Shown: positions 27,567 through 37,212, numbered from the stretch's first letter. The stretch: DNA of 64,000 nt from Sandaracinaceae bacterium (GCA_020633075.1 JACKEI010000002.1:124001-188000), one strand, 5' to 3'. Translations and numbers: made by a program. Notes: a model not told the origin generated them from the letters alone.

Positions 27567-29600
27567 ATGTCAGACTTGGTCTTGGGGATCGATCTCGGGA
27601 CCACCAATTCGGTGGTCGCTGTCGCCGATGGCGGCTCGGTCAGGATCCTGGCCGACTCTGACGGGCGCGAGCTGCTCCCCTCCGTGGTGTCCTTTCACCC
27701 GACCGGCGATGTGTTGGTGGGCTACGCCGCACGCGACAGGCGCATGCTGGACGCTCGCAACACCTTCTACTCGGTCAAGCGCCTCCTCGGCCGGCCCTTC
27801 GCCTCGGACGAGGTGAGGCGCGCGCGTGAGCGCTTCGCGTTCGAGCTCGCCGCCAGCGACAATGGCGGCACGGTCGTCAAGACGCGCGGGGAGACCTACG
27901 CCCTCAGCGAGATCTCGGCGTTCGTGCTGCGCGAGCTGCGCCGCATCGCCGAGAGCGCTACCGGCAAACGCTGTTCGAAGGCGGTCATCACCGTGCCCGC
28001 CAACTTCAGTGACCTGCAGCGCAACGCCACCATGGCCGCCGGCCGGGTCGCTGGGCTCGAGGTGCTGCGCGTGCTCAACGAGCCCACCGCCGCTGCGCTC
28101 GCCTACGGCTATGGGAAGCAGGGGCGCGAGCGGGTTGCGGTCTTCGACATGGGCGGCGGCACCTTCGACGTGAGCATCCTCGAGCTGTCGGGGGAGGTGT
28201 TCGAGGTCATCGCCACGGCGGGTGATAGCTATCTGGGCGGCGACGACATCGACGGGGCCGTGGCGGATCTCATGGCCGATGCCTTCCTGCGGGAGCATCG
28301 CCTCGACCCACGCGCCGACCCGGAGTCCTTCGAGCGCCTGCGCGCTGCGGCCGAGTGGGCGAAGTGCGAGCTGACGGACCAGGACGAGGTCGAGCTGCGG
28401 GTCGAAGAGCTCGCGGTCGGGCCCGCCGGTCAGGGGCTGGACCTGCGCTACACGCTGACTCGCCGCAAGCTCCACGACCTGGCGGGTCCCATCGTGGCCC
28501 GCGCCTTCGACGCCTGTGAGACCACCATGCGGGCAGCGGGGATTCGCCCGAGCCAGCTCGACAACGTGATCCTGGTGGGCGGCTCCACGCGCATGCCGCT
28601 CGTGCGCTCCATGGTCGCCGAGTACTTCCAGTGTGACCCGCGCGTGGAGATCGACCCCGACGTCGTCGTCGCACACGGCGCGGCGCTGCAGGCGGCGTCG
28701 CTCGCGAGCGGGCGGCGCTCGCAGCTGGCCAAGGTCGCGCTCCGCAAGGTCCACATGGAGCGTGTGTCCACCAAGGGGTTGATGGCCGCGCCGGGCGCCG
28801 TGGTGCCGGGGCTGGTCAGCGCCCCGGCCGGGGAGGGATACAGGCCCGCACCGCCCAGCGCGTTCCGCACCGTGCAGGCCCCCAGTGTGCCGCCTCCGCC
28901 GCTGGCCTCCGCCGCGCGGCAGCTCGCGGAGCGCGCGCGTGCGCCGGAGCCCTCGGACGAGCTCGACCTGCTGGAGCTGGAGGAGTTTGCAGAGGTCGCG
29001 CCACCGGCCCGAGCCTCCGCAGCCCCAGCGCCTGGCGCGCCGCCTCCGCCCGCCGTGCGCGTCCAGCCGGTGGTGCCGGTCGCCGGGTCGGGCCCCGCCT
29101 ACGAGCGGGTCCCCGAGCAGCCCATGCCCGACATCGAGCTGTCGGGGCCGCCGCCGCTGCTGCTGGATGTGACGCCCCTCTCGCTCGGCGTGGAGACCGT
29201 CGGGGGCTTCTGCCACACGGTGATTGCGCGCAACACCGCCATGCCCGCGGAGAACACGCAGACGTTCAGCACGGGCCGCGACGGGCAGACCTTCATCTCG
29301 GTGCGCATCTGCCAAGGCGAAGAGAGGAGCCTGGAGGCCAACCAGGTGCTCGGCGTCGTGGAGCTCGACGGGCTGCGTGACGCGGCACGCGGCGAGGTGC
29401 GCATCGACGTGACCTTCGTCATCGACGCCGACGGCGCCCTCTCTGTCCAGGCGCGTGATCTCGAGACCGGCCGGGAGCAGGCGGTTCGCATTCGGCGCGT
29501 GGGCGAGATCGACGACTCGGAGCTCGACGCGCTGCGCGAGCGCATGGAGGCGCGCTTCCGGCCCGGAGGAGAGATCTCCGTGGAGGCGCCCCGCGCATGA
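27567..29600 (+). CDS. Hsp70 (DnaK) paralogue with a long linker insert and no C-terminal lid
   Basis: Residues ~1-380 are a full Hsp70 ATPase domain: GIDLGTTNSVVAV, LNEPTAAALAYG, FDMGGGTFDVS and VGGSTRMPLV. In DnaK the substrate-binding domain follows at once. Here about 150 residues of Ala/Pro-rich sequence with an acidic patch (DELDLLELEEF) intervene before LLLDVTPLSLGVETVGG and the beta-sandwich domain (about 530-650). The chain ends at residue 677 soon after, so the helical lid of canonical DnaK is missing. It is therefore a specialised paralogue, perhaps with altered client release. The next gene, a J-domain protein, overlaps it by four bases and is its likely co-chaperone. Confidence 0.9.
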   Translation: MSDLVLGIDLGTTNSVVAVADGGSVRILADSDGRELLPSVVSFHPTGDVLVGYAARDRRMLDARNTFYSVKRLLGRPFASDEVRRARERFAFELAASDNGGTVVKTRGETYALSEISAFVLRELRRIAESATGKRCSKAVITVPANFSDLQRNATMAAGRVAGLEVLRVLNEPTAAALAYGYGKQGRERVAVFDMGGGTFDVSILELSGEVFEVIATAGDSYLGGDDIDGAVADLMADAFLREHRLDPRADPESFERLRAAAEWAKCELTDQDEVELRVEELAVGPAGQGLDLRYTLTRRKLHDLAGPIVARAFDACETTMRAAGIRPSQLDNVILVGGSTRMPLVRSMVAEYFQCDPRVEIDPDVVVAHGAALQAASLASGRRSQLAKVALRKVHMERVSTKGLMAAPGAVVPGLVSAPAGEGYRPAPPSAFRTVQAPSVPPPPLASAARQLAERARAPEPSDELDLLELEEFAEVAPPARASAAPAPGAPPPPAVRVQPVVPVAGSGPAYERVPEQPMPDIELSGPPPLLLDVTPLSLGVETVGGFCHTVIARNTAMPAENTQTFSTGRDGQTFISVRICQGEERSLEANQVLGVVELDGLRDAARGEVRIDVTFVIDADGALSVQARDLETGREQAVRIRRVGEIDDSELDALRERMEARFRPGGEISVEAPRA

Positions 29601-30076
29601 GCGATCCCCTCGACGCGCTCGACTACTACGCGCTTCTGCAGGTCGCGCCCGACGCCACGCCGGACGCGATTCGCGCGGCGTTTCACCAGTTTGCGCTGCG
29701 GTACCACCCGGACAGCTACACCATGGCCAGCGCGGAGGACCGCGCGCGCGTGAACCAGATCTACCGGCGCGGCGGCGAGGCTTACCGCGTGCTCTCCAAC
29801 AGCTCGTCGCGAGCGGCCTACGACGCGGGGCTGGCCGAGGGGCGGCTGCGACACCAGGCGCCGTCTGGCACGGACGAAGCGACCGCGCGGACGCAGGGCG
29901 CCAAGCGCTCCGTGAACGCGAAGGCGCGGCCCTTCTGGACCAAGGCCCAAGCCGCCATCCGCGACGGGCAGTGGGGCCAGGCCAAGCTCAACCTGCAGAT
30001 CGCCCTCGGTCACGATCCCGACCATCCGCAGCTCACCGAGCGGATGGCGTTCGTGCAGTCTCAAAAGGGAGGGTAA
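29597..30076 (+). CDS. J-domain protein (DnaJ-like co-chaperone)
   Basis: A 159-residue protein with an N-terminal J domain (about 5-75): DYYALLQVAPDATPDAIRAAFHQFALRYHPDS contains the catalytic HPD motif, followed by the AYRVLSNSSSRAAYD helix. The C-terminal half (about 95-159) is a short helical domain (PFWTKAQAAIRDGQWGQAKL...) resembling a TPR-like pair rather than the zinc and substrate domains of full DnaJ. It should stimulate ATP hydrolysis by the preceding Hsp70, with which it overlaps by ATGA. Confidence 0.9.
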   Translation: MSDPLDALDYYALLQVAPDATPDAIRAAFHQFALRYHPDSYTMASAEDRARVNQIYRRGGEAYRVLSNSSSRAAYDAGLAEGRLRHQAPSGTDEATARTQGAKRSVNAKARPFWTKAQAAIRDGQWGQAKLNLQIALGHDPDHPQLTERMAFVQSQKGG

Positions 30077-30097
30077 GGGGGCCGCCCTCTCGCCCCC
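30077..30097 (+). terminator. GC-rich hairpin after the J-protein gene
   Basis: GGGGGC (30077-30082) pairs with GCCCCC (30092-30097) around a 9-base loop directly after the J-protein stop. There is no T-run. Confidence 0.35.
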
Positions 30098-30138
30098 CGC
30101 CTGTCCGCCGTTTACCTGCGGGGGCTCCCGTTTCGGGC

Positions 30139-30144
30139 TATGGT
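30139..30144 (+). promoter_or_regulatory. Start-proximal -10 box of hisB
   Basis: TATGGT ends nine bases before the hisB ATG at 30154; no Shine-Dalgarno sequence intervenes. It would start the hisBHF transcript almost at the start codon. Confidence 0.45.
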
Positions 30145-30153
30145 CCGGGCCTC

Positions 30154-30747
30154 ATGACCCGACGAGCCGAGCTTCATCGCAAGACGAGCGAGACCGACAT
30201 CCGCGTGGTGGTGGACCTGGACGGCACCGGGCAAGCCCGCGTCGAGACCCCCATTGGCTTCCTCACGCACATGGTCGAGCAGATCGCTCGCCACGGGCTG
30301 TTCGACCTCGAGGTCATCGCCAAGGGCGACGTGCACATCGACGGGCACCACACCACGGAGGACCTGGCCATCACGCTGGGCAAGGCCGTGGCCGAGGCGC
30401 TGGGCGACAAGCGCGGCATCCGCCGCTACGGCTCTGCGACGCTGCCCATGGACGAGGCCTGCATGACCTGCGCGCTGGACCTCTCGGGCCGCCCCTATTT
30501 CGTGTGGCGTGTGCCCATGCCCAAGGCGACCCTGGGCGGCTTCGACACGGAGCTGGCCGAGGTGTTCTTCGAGGGCTTCGTGCGGGGCGCGCAGTGCAAC
30601 CTGCACATGCGCCTGCACGAGGGCGAGAACCTCCACCACATCATCGAGATCGGCTTCAAGGCGTTCGCGAAGGCGCTGCGCGAGGCGACCGAGATCGACC
30701 CCCGCCAGGGTGGGGTGCCCAGCACCAAGGGCACGCTCACAGAGTGA
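30154..30747 (+). CDS. hisB: Imidazoleglycerol-phosphate dehydratase
   Basis: HisB removes water from imidazole-glycerol phosphate in histidine synthesis, using a bi-manganese site. The 197-residue single-function enzyme shows the two metal-binding repeats: GFLTHMVEQIARHG and DGHHTTEDLAITLG in the first half, and EGENLHHIIEIGFKAFAKAL in the second. It also has the C-terminal PSTKG signature. Length matches monofunctional HisB, without the phosphatase domain of enteric bacteria. The start is the ATG at 30154; the open frame upstream belongs to no homologous sequence. The stop overlaps the hisH start by one base (TGATG). Confidence 0.95.
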   Translation: MTRRAELHRKTSETDIRVVVDLDGTGQARVETPIGFLTHMVEQIARHGLFDLEVIAKGDVHIDGHHTTEDLAITLGKAVAEALGDKRGIRRYGSATLPMDEACMTCALDLSGRPYFVWRVPMPKATLGGFDTELAEVFFEGFVRGAQCNLHMRLHEGENLHHIIEIGFKAFAKALREATEIDPRQGGVPSTKGTLTE

Positions 30748-31370
30748 TGTCTGCAACCCAACGACAAGTCACCATCGCCAACCTCGGCCTCGGCAACCTG
30801 CACAGCGTCGTGCAGTCCTTCGTGCGTCTGGGTGTGACGGCGACCATCACCGCCGACCCGGATGAGCTGCGCCGCGCGGAGCGCCTGGTGTTTCCGGGTC
30901 AGGGGGCTTTTCGCGAGTGCGCGGAGGTGCTCTCGGGCGAGGTCGGCCCCGCGCTGCGCGACTTCATCGCCACGGGGCGCCCCTACCTCGGCATCTGCCT
31001 CGGCATGCAGGCGCTGTTCGACACCAGCGAAGAGTCCGAGGGGCAGGGCTTGGGGGTCTTCCCGGGGCGCGTGGTCCGCTTTGCCTCGGACATGCACGAC
31101 GAGGCCACCGGGGAGCGCCTGAAGGTGCCGCACATGGGCTGGAACCAGGTGCAGACCACGCACCCCATGCTGGAGCCGGACGGCTGGTACTACTTCGTCC
31201 ACAGCTACTACGTGGTGCCCGATGACCCCGGGCTCGTGGCCGCCACCAGCCTCTACGGCACGCGCTTCTGCGCCGCGGTCGCACGCGACAACGTCTTCGC
31301 CTGTCAGTTCCACCCCGAGAAGAGCCACCACGCTGGCGCCCGCTTGCTCGAGCGCTTCCTGGCCCAGTAG
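30747..31370 (+). CDS. hisH: Imidazole glycerol phosphate synthase, glutaminase subunit
   Basis: HisH releases ammonia from glutamine and passes it to HisF. The 207-residue class I glutamine amidotransferase has the nucleophile motif LGICLGMQALF (Cys) and the catalytic His-Glu pair in CQFHPEKSH. The N-terminus VTIANLGLGNLHSVVQSFVRLG matches the family GN-xx-SV start. It lies between hisB and hisF and is coupled to hisB by TGATG. Confidence 0.95.
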   Translation: MSATQRQVTIANLGLGNLHSVVQSFVRLGVTATITADPDELRRAERLVFPGQGAFRECAEVLSGEVGPALRDFIATGRPYLGICLGMQALFDTSEESEGQGLGVFPGRVVRFASDMHDEATGERLKVPHMGWNQVQTTHPMLEPDGWYYFVHSYYVVPDDPGLVAATSLYGTRFCAAVARDNVFACQFHPEKSHHAGARLLERFLAQ

Positions 31371-31381
31371 AAGAGACCACC

Positions 31382-32190
<809 letters not shown>

Positions 32191-32194
<4 letters not shown>

Positions 32195-33042
32195 GCGACG
32201 TCGCCGAGATCAGTCTCGCGCGCGTGATCGAGCTGTGTCGGGAGCGCGATGTGCGCCTTGCGTACGAGATCGGCGCGTTCGTGGTCTTCGAGGCGTGCGA
32301 AGCGGTGTTGGACAGTCCGCGGGTGCTGCGCGCTCGGGACGTGTGGGTCTCCGCCGCGGGGGACACCCGCGCAGCCGAGGGCCCCGTGGCGACGAGCCCG
32401 GAGGCTGCGGCGGCGCTCGCGGAGCTGCTGGCCGGCGTCCTGGTCGTCGCGGGCCAGGAGGTCCCACGGATGCTGCTGCACCTGGTGGATGTCGACCGCG
32501 CTCAGGCGCTTCAGCTGAACGGCTACCGCGATGAGCTCGAAGCCGCGCTGGTCCCTCTCAACCGCTCGGCGGCGCGGCGCGTGCTTGCGCGGCAGCTGCG
32601 CGAGCTTGCGCGCCCCAAGTCGGAGCGGGCGGGCGCAGGGGCGCACGAGGCCGCCGACGCGGACGCCGACGTGGACGCCCTGCTGGGGTACTCCGCGCCC
32701 CCTGGCGATGCGCGCGCGGCTGCCATGGACGGTGCGGCAGCCGCCGCTGCGGATGGTGCGCCCACGGCGTCTGACGCTGCGCGGGTGGCTGCCGGCGGCC
32801 GCAGCCTGGACGCCGACCCATCCTCGTCCCCGTCGTCTACGGGAGGCGCCCCCACCGCTCGGCGGGACGCCGGTCACTCCGACGACGCGGCACCTGAGGC
32901 GGCTCCGTCCGGCGGCCGCGACCCGGACATGCGTGGCATCGTGGAGCATGATGGCGGCACGCGCTTGGCCAAGCTCGCCCTGGCCGTGGCCGTCGCGCTG
33001 GCCGTCGCGTGGGGCCTGTACCACTGGTTTCAGGGTCCGTAG
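32191..33042 (+). CDS. Hypothetical tail-anchored protein coupled to hisF
   Basis: A 283-residue protein with a soluble helical N-terminal domain (about 1-145; LARVIELCRERDVRLAYEIG, RVLARQLRELARPK), a long disordered Ala/Asp/Ser/Pro-rich stretch (about 150-250) and one C-terminal membrane segment (LAKLALAVAVALAVAWGLYHW) leaving only a few residues outside. This fits a tail-anchored inner-membrane protein with its N-terminal domain in the cytoplasm. I do not recognise the family. Its start overlaps hisF (ATGA), so it is co-translated with the histidine genes, although nothing in it suggests histidine synthesis. Confidence 0.65.
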
Positions 33043-33113
33043 CCGCGGCCCGTCGGGCGCCGCGCTGCGATGTCGTCGAGCGCTGCGAGGCGGCAGCCGC
33101 GGCGTCGAACTGA

Positions 33114-33119
33114 TACCCT
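33114..33119 (+). promoter_or_regulatory. Start-proximal -10 box of the CDGSH gene
   Basis: TACCCT ends six bases before the ATG at 33126 with no Shine-Dalgarno sequence, predicting a leaderless transcript. Confidence 0.5.
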
Positions 33120-33125
33120 CGCGCG

Positions 33126-33806
33126 ATGGCCAACGCGCAGACACCCAAGAAGCACCTCAAGACCTACCCGGGCGCGTCCGTCGACGTGACCTGGAACAAG
33201 CCCCTCTGCATTCACGTCGGCGAGTGCGGCCGCGCCGAGGGCGAGCTCTTCACGGCAGGTCACGACCCGTGGTGCACGCCCGATGTGAGCAGCGCCGAGG
33301 ACGTGGTGGACGTCGTCCTGCGCTGCCCCACCGGCGCGCTCAGCTACACGCGCAAGGATGGCGCGCCCGGAGAGACGGCGCCTGCGCACAACCGCGTGAC
33401 GGTCAGCAACCATGGGCCTCTCTATCTCACGGGGGACCTCGCCATTGGCGGCGCGCCCAGCGAGGACGAGGCGCCCGGTGTGCGCTTTCGTGCAGCCCTC
33501 TGTCGCTGCGGCCTGAGCAAGAACAAGCCGTTCTGTGACAACGCCCATGAAGAGGGCGGGTTTCGAGACCGGGGTGCGGTGGGCAAGCGGGGCGAGCTCG
33601 GCGAGCCTGGCACGGGCACGCTCACGGTGTCGCGCGCGGAGAACGGTCCTCTGTTGCTCAGCGGGCCGTTCTCCATCGTGGCGTCGAGCGGTCGCGTCGC
33701 TTTTCGCGGGCAGAAGGCGGCCCTATGCCGCTGTGGCTCGTCCAAGAACAAGCCGTTTTGCGACGGCGCGCATCGTAGCGCAGGCTTCGTCGCCGACGGC
33801 GACTGA
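33126..33806 (+). CDS. Iron-sulfur protein with a Fer4_19-type domain and two CDGSH domains
   Basis: The 226-residue protein has three predicted cluster sites. Residues ~10-75 match the divergent 4Fe-4S mono-cluster (Fer4_19) domain, with cysteines in PLCIHVGECGRAE, DPWCTPD and VVLRCPTGAL. Two mitoNEET-like CDGSH sites follow: CRCGLSKNKPFCDNAH (about 125-140) and CRCGSSKNKPFCDGAH (about 200-215). Each has the three Cys and one His that bind a 2Fe-2S cluster, and each is preceded by a GPLYLTGDLAI / GPLLLSGPFSI strand unit. This suggests redox or cluster-transfer activity in the cytoplasm; the partner is unknown. The phosphomannomutase gene starts 20 bases downstream. Confidence 0.9.
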   Translation: MANAQTPKKHLKTYPGASVDVTWNKPLCIHVGECGRAEGELFTAGHDPWCTPDVSSAEDVVDVVLRCPTGALSYTRKDGAPGETAPAHNRVTVSNHGPLYLTGDLAIGGAPSEDEAPGVRFRAALCRCGLSKNKPFCDNAHEEGGFRDRGAVGKRGELGEPGTGTLTVSRAENGPLLLSGPFSIVASSGRVAFRGQKAALCRCGSSKNKPFCDGAHRSAGFVADGD

Positions 33807-33826
33807 CACGCCTCGAGAGGTCTCCC

Positions 33827-35182
33827 ATGAACCCCCACATCTTCCGTGAATACGACATCCGCGGCGTCGCCGATCGCGACCTGAGCGACACGCTTGCGCG
33901 CAACCTCGGCCGGGCGCTGGGCACGTTCCAGAAGCGGGGCGGCCGGCGCCGCATCGCGCTCGGGCGCGACTGCCGCCTGAGCTCGCCGCGCCTGCACCGC
34001 GAGCTCCTAGGCGGGTTGCTCGAGGCCGGCATGCAGGTGGTCGACATCGGCGTTGGGGCCACCCCGATGATGTACTTTGCCGTCTTTCACTTGGACCTCG
34101 AGGGGGGCGTCCAGATCACAGGCAGCCACAACCCACCGGAGGACAACGGCTTCAAGATGATGAAGGGCAAGGCCTCGCTCTACGGGCCCGACATCCTGAC
34201 CCTGCGCGAGATGATCACGCGCGAAGACTTCGACCTGAGCCACGACGGGACCGTCTCTTCGTTGGACCTCATGAGCGCCTACGCGGGCTTCGTGCGCGGC
34301 AACGTGCGCGTCGCGCGCAAGGACCTGCGCTTTGCCATCGACGCAGGCAACGGCGCGGGTGGTCCCCAGGCCTTGGCCGCCATGAGCGCGGCGGGGCTCT
34401 CGCCCATCGCCCTGCTGTGCGAGATGGACGGGAACTTCCCCGTGCACCACCCCGACCCGAGCGACCCGCACACCCTGACGTTGCTGCGCGACACGGTGCT
34501 CCGCGAGGGGCTGGAGCTGGGCATCGCCTTCGACGGAGACGCGGACCGCATCGGCGTCATCGACGCGCGCGGTGAGATCATCTGGGGCGACAAGCTGCTG
34601 ATCGTGCTCTCGCGTGCGCTCTTGCAGGAGCACCCGGGCGCGGCGGTCCTGGGCGAGGTGAAGTGCTCCCAGACCCTGTACGACGACATCGCGCTGCACG
34701 GTGGGCGGCCCATCCTGTGGAAGACGGGGCACTCGCTCATCAAGGCCAAGATGAAGGAGGAGGGTGCGCTGCTGGCGGGTGAGATGAGCGGGCATGTGTT
34801 CTTCGCGGACCGCTTCTTCGGCTTCGATGACGCCGTCTACGCGGCGCTGCGGCTGCTCGAGATCGTGGCGGCCAGCGACAAGCCGCTGCACGAGCTGCTG
34901 GCCGACGTGCCCGAGACCTTCTCCACCCCGGAGCTGCGCGTGGACTGCCCGGACGATGAGAAGTTCGGCGTGGTCACCAAGGTGCTGGAGCGCTTCCGGG
35001 CGACGCACCAGGTGGTGGAGGTGGACGGCGCGCGCATCCTCTTCGACGGAGGCTGGGGGCTGGTACGCGCGTCCAACACGCAGCCGGTCTTGGTGATGCG
35101 CTTCGAGGCGGCGTCGGAGGCGCGGCTCGCGGAGATCCGCGCCGAGGTGGAGAGCGCGGTCGCGGCGCTGCGGGCGGGCTAG
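33827..35182 (+). CDS. Phosphomannomutase/phosphoglucomutase
   Basis: An alpha-D-phosphohexomutase of 451 residues that interconverts sugar-6- and sugar-1-phosphates for GDP-mannose or glucan synthesis. It begins FREYDIRGVAD, carries the catalytic phosphoserine loop TGSHNPPEDNGFK, the metal-binding DGDADRIGV, the sugar-binding GEMSGHVFF and the C-terminal phosphate-binding RASNTQPVLVMRFEA. Closest in pattern to the AlgC/ManB group. The ATG has GAGG upstream. manC, which uses mannose-1-phosphate, lies about 4 kb downstream on the other strand, so both may feed envelope polysaccharide. Confidence 0.92.
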   Translation: MNPHIFREYDIRGVADRDLSDTLARNLGRALGTFQKRGGRRRIALGRDCRLSSPRLHRELLGGLLEAGMQVVDIGVGATPMMYFAVFHLDLEGGVQITGSHNPPEDNGFKMMKGKASLYGPDILTLREMITREDFDLSHDGTVSSLDLMSAYAGFVRGNVRVARKDLRFAIDAGNGAGGPQALAAMSAAGLSPIALLCEMDGNFPVHHPDPSDPHTLTLLRDTVLREGLELGIAFDGDADRIGVIDARGEIIWGDKLLIVLSRALLQEHPGAAVLGEVKCSQTLYDDIALHGGRPILWKTGHSLIKAKMKEEGALLAGEMSGHVFFADRFFGFDDAVYAALRLLEIVAASDKPLHELLADVPETFSTPELRVDCPDDEKFGVVTKVLERFRATHQVVEVDGARILFDGGWGLVRASNTQPVLVMRFEAASEARLAEIRAEVESAVAALRAG

Positions 35183-35238
35183 GGCCAGTCCGTCCGCGGC
35201 AGGATGGCGAGCTCGTCGCTGGCCGTGCGGGGCGTCGC

Positions 35239-35341
35239 CGTCCTGACTGGGCGTCCGCTTCGCCGGCGAGCTGCAGTCCTCGCCAGGCGTGCGCCCCGAG
35301 GGCGGTCTTCAGTCCTCACCGGGCGTTTGCCTCGCGGGCGA
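35239..35341. repeat. Three degenerate tandem copies of a ~36-bp repeat
   Basis: Copies begin near 35239, 35274 and 35310 and share a core like CAGTCCTC-ACC-GGGCGT and an end like CGGGCGAG. The array fills most of the gap between the phosphomannomutase stop and the 3' end of the YiiX-like gene, and its last copy extends into that gene's final codons. Confidence 0.5.
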
Positions 35342-36845
35342 GCCGCACCAGGTCCCAGTAGGGGGCGCGGTGGCCGTGCTCCCGCTGATACGCGGTGGCG
35401 GCCGTCTCGACGTGCGCGCGCAGCGCCGCGTGGCGCGCGCCGAGCGCCTGCACCCGCAGGGCCACGGTGGCGCTCATGCCCTCGGGCACGGGCCCGACGC
35501 GGCCGAAGCGGTTGAGCACCCAGCTGTAGGCCTTCATCAGGCGCGCCACGGGCAAGAGACGCCAGTCGTGCGTCACGGCGTCGCCGCGGCGCGCTCCTTC
35601 CAGCAGCGCGTCGACGACGGCCGCGTCGAGGTGGTCGGCGAAGAGGGCATCGGGGTCGCGCCACTCCGCCACGACGACCAGCTTCGGGTCGTACTCGAGG
35701 TCACTCGGGCCGTGCGTCTCGAACTCGCGCACCCCAAACGCCCCGAGCCAGCGCGCGGTGTCTGGGTCGCTCGTGGTGGTCAGCCCCTCCCAGAGAGAGA
35801 GCCCCTCGGCGCCGTAGTTGGCGGACACCACCTCCGAGCAGAACTGCTCGCTCGCGTCCCGGCGGTTGCCCTCGAAGTCGTAGGGGATGTGTCGCGCGAG
35901 CGCGGCGCTGCGCGCCCGGGACGCCGCGTCGTGGGGGAGGGAAGGGTTCTGGAGCAGTGCTGCTTGGTCGGCGCGCGGGCGTAGCAACATCACGCGTAGC
36001 TTGCGGTCCTCTAGGTACTGCTCGATCCCGGCGACGACGACGCCCCGCTCGATGTGGGACTCCACGGTCTCGACCTCGCCCTCGGGCGACACGTAGAGCA
36101 GCGCGACGTGCGAGAAATTGCCCGGGTAGTCGTTGCCTCGCGCGATCAGGGCCGACGTGGGCGCTCCCCCGCGCGAGACCAGGATGTCCCCGCTGTGGAC
36201 CCGCACCCCGCGCAGCTCGGCGCTCGGCGCCGCAGAGGGCTCGTCCTCACCGCGGCTGAGCACCGGCATGTCTTCGGGCCGCATCTGCAGCAGGACCTCC
36301 TCGAGCGCGGCCCGGCTGCCGTAGAGCGCGCGATAGAGGAGCCGCCGCGCGCTCGACTCGGACGGGCGCAGCGTCCGCGACAGGCGCTTCACGTCGGACC
36401 GTAGCGCGCTCTGGAGGAGCACCAGCTCGTCCGCGCGCTCGGGGTGTGCGGCGAGCGCGGCGGCCGCGTCGAAGGTGGCTTGCTCCACACGCGACAAGAC
36501 CGCCGTGACACCGGGCGTCACGGTGGCAGGCGCTTCCAGCGACAGCGCGTGCAGCTCGGCGAGCGTGCTCCGTAGGGTAGCGAGCGCCGCGTCGACCGAC
36601 ACTCGCGCCTCCTCCGGAGAGAGCGTCCGCAGCGCTTGCGAGCGACTCTCGAGCGCCTCCCAGACGAGGTCTTGGTTCCACTCGAAGGGTGTGCCCCGCG
36701 CGGGCACCGGCGGAAGCGGGCGCGGGTCTGGGATCAGCAGCAAGAGCAGCAGCCCCGCCAGCGCGCAGAGCGTCAGCGTCACTCGCCGCCGAGAGGGCGC
36801 GCGCGCTCGGGCGGCGTCGACGGGAGCACCCGGTGTGTCACTCAT
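35316..36845 (-). CDS. YiiX/YebB-like NlpC/P60-superfamily hydrolase, membrane-anchored
   Basis: A 509-residue protein with one N-terminal membrane segment (VTLTLCALAGLLLLLLIP, about 22-40) and a long helical region (about 60-190). A permuted papain-like domain (about 225-370) follows: GDILVSRG, then the His in NFSHVALLYVS and the nucleophile Cys in EQFCSEVVSANYG, with DYPG before the His strand. This arrangement matches the YiiX/YaeF group, enzymes thought to cleave amide or thioester bonds in cell-wall or lipid substrates. The C-terminal ~130 residues are helical. The start overlaps the cupin stop by eight bases, so the two form an operon. Confidence 0.78.
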   Translation of the reverse strand: MSDTPGAPVDAARARAPSRRRVTLTLCALAGLLLLLLIPDPRPLPPVPARGTPFEWNQDLVWEALESRSQALRTLSPEEARVSVDAALATLRSTLAELHALSLEAPATVTPGVTAVLSRVEQATFDAAAALAAHPERADELVLLQSALRSDVKRLSRTLRPSESSARRLLYRALYGSRAALEEVLLQMRPEDMPVLSRGEDEPSAAPSAELRGVRVHSGDILVSRGGAPTSALIARGNDYPGNFSHVALLYVSPEGEVETVESHIERGVVVAGIEQYLEDRKLRVMLLRPRADQAALLQNPSLPHDAASRARSAALARHIPYDFEGNRRDASEQFCSEVVSANYGAEGLSLWEGLTTTSDPDTARWLGAFGVREFETHGPSDLEYDPKLVVVAEWRDPDALFADHLDAAVVDALLEGARRGDAVTHDWRLLPVARLMKAYSWVLNRFGRVGPVPEGMSATVALRVQALGARHAALRAHVETAATAYQREHGHRAPYWDLVRLAREANAR

Positions 36846-37200
36846 CCCTCTCCACGGTGTCCATCGAGAACGCTGGCAGGCAGATGGCGACGTACTCCGC
36901 GCCCTCGTCCGTGGGCGTGCTGTAGCGCACCCACTCGCCCCGCTGCGTGACCACCGCTTGGCCGGCCTGCACCAGCAGCTCGCCTCCGTGGTGCTCCACC
37001 TTGAGGGTGCCGCGCAGCACCAAGGTGTACTCGTCGAACCGAGGCGTCTGCCCGGGCTCTACCCAGCCCCCCGGCGAGCGCATGTGGGCGACGCTCAGAT
37101 CCGTGTGACCGGAGTTGACCCGGCCGATGTACTCGTCGATGAGCTTGGGCTTGTTCCCGGCGGCTTCGACCCGCGTCGGGGCGGCGATCAGCGTTGGCAT
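36838..37200 (-). CDS. Small cupin-domain protein
   Basis: A 120-residue single-domain cupin. The first cupin motif is seen as FDEYTLVLRGTLKVEHHGGELLVQAGQ and the second as TPTDEGAEYVAICLPAF. The usual metal-binding His pair is not obvious: motif 1 has FDEYT where GxHxH would stand, so metal binding is uncertain. Cupins range from isomerases to ligand sensors, and the substrate cannot be told. It precedes and overlaps the YiiX-like gene. Confidence 0.8.
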   Translation of the reverse strand: MPTLIAAPTRVEAAGNKPKLIDEYIGRVNSGHTDLSVAHMRSPGGWVEPGQTPRFDEYTLVLRGTLKVEHHGGELLVQAGQAVVTQRGEWVRYSTPTDEGAEYVAICLPAFSMDTVERDE

Positions 37201-37206
37201 GCTGCG

Positions 37207-37212
37207 AGGCTA
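37207..37212 (-). promoter_or_regulatory. Start-proximal -10 box of the cupin-YiiX operon
   Basis: TAGCCT on the minus strand ends six bases before the ATG at 37200. No Shine-Dalgarno sequence is present. Confidence 0.4.

Noticed and set aside
35239..35341. CRISPR-like array
   Set aside because: The ~36-base period suggested it, but the copies are contiguous and degenerate without unique spacers, and no cas gene is present.
35179..35664. 161-residue minus-strand ORF overlapping the YiiX-like gene
   Set aside because: Arg/Ala/Pro-rich shadow in another frame; the repeated 12-residue units only reflect the 36-bp DNA repeat.
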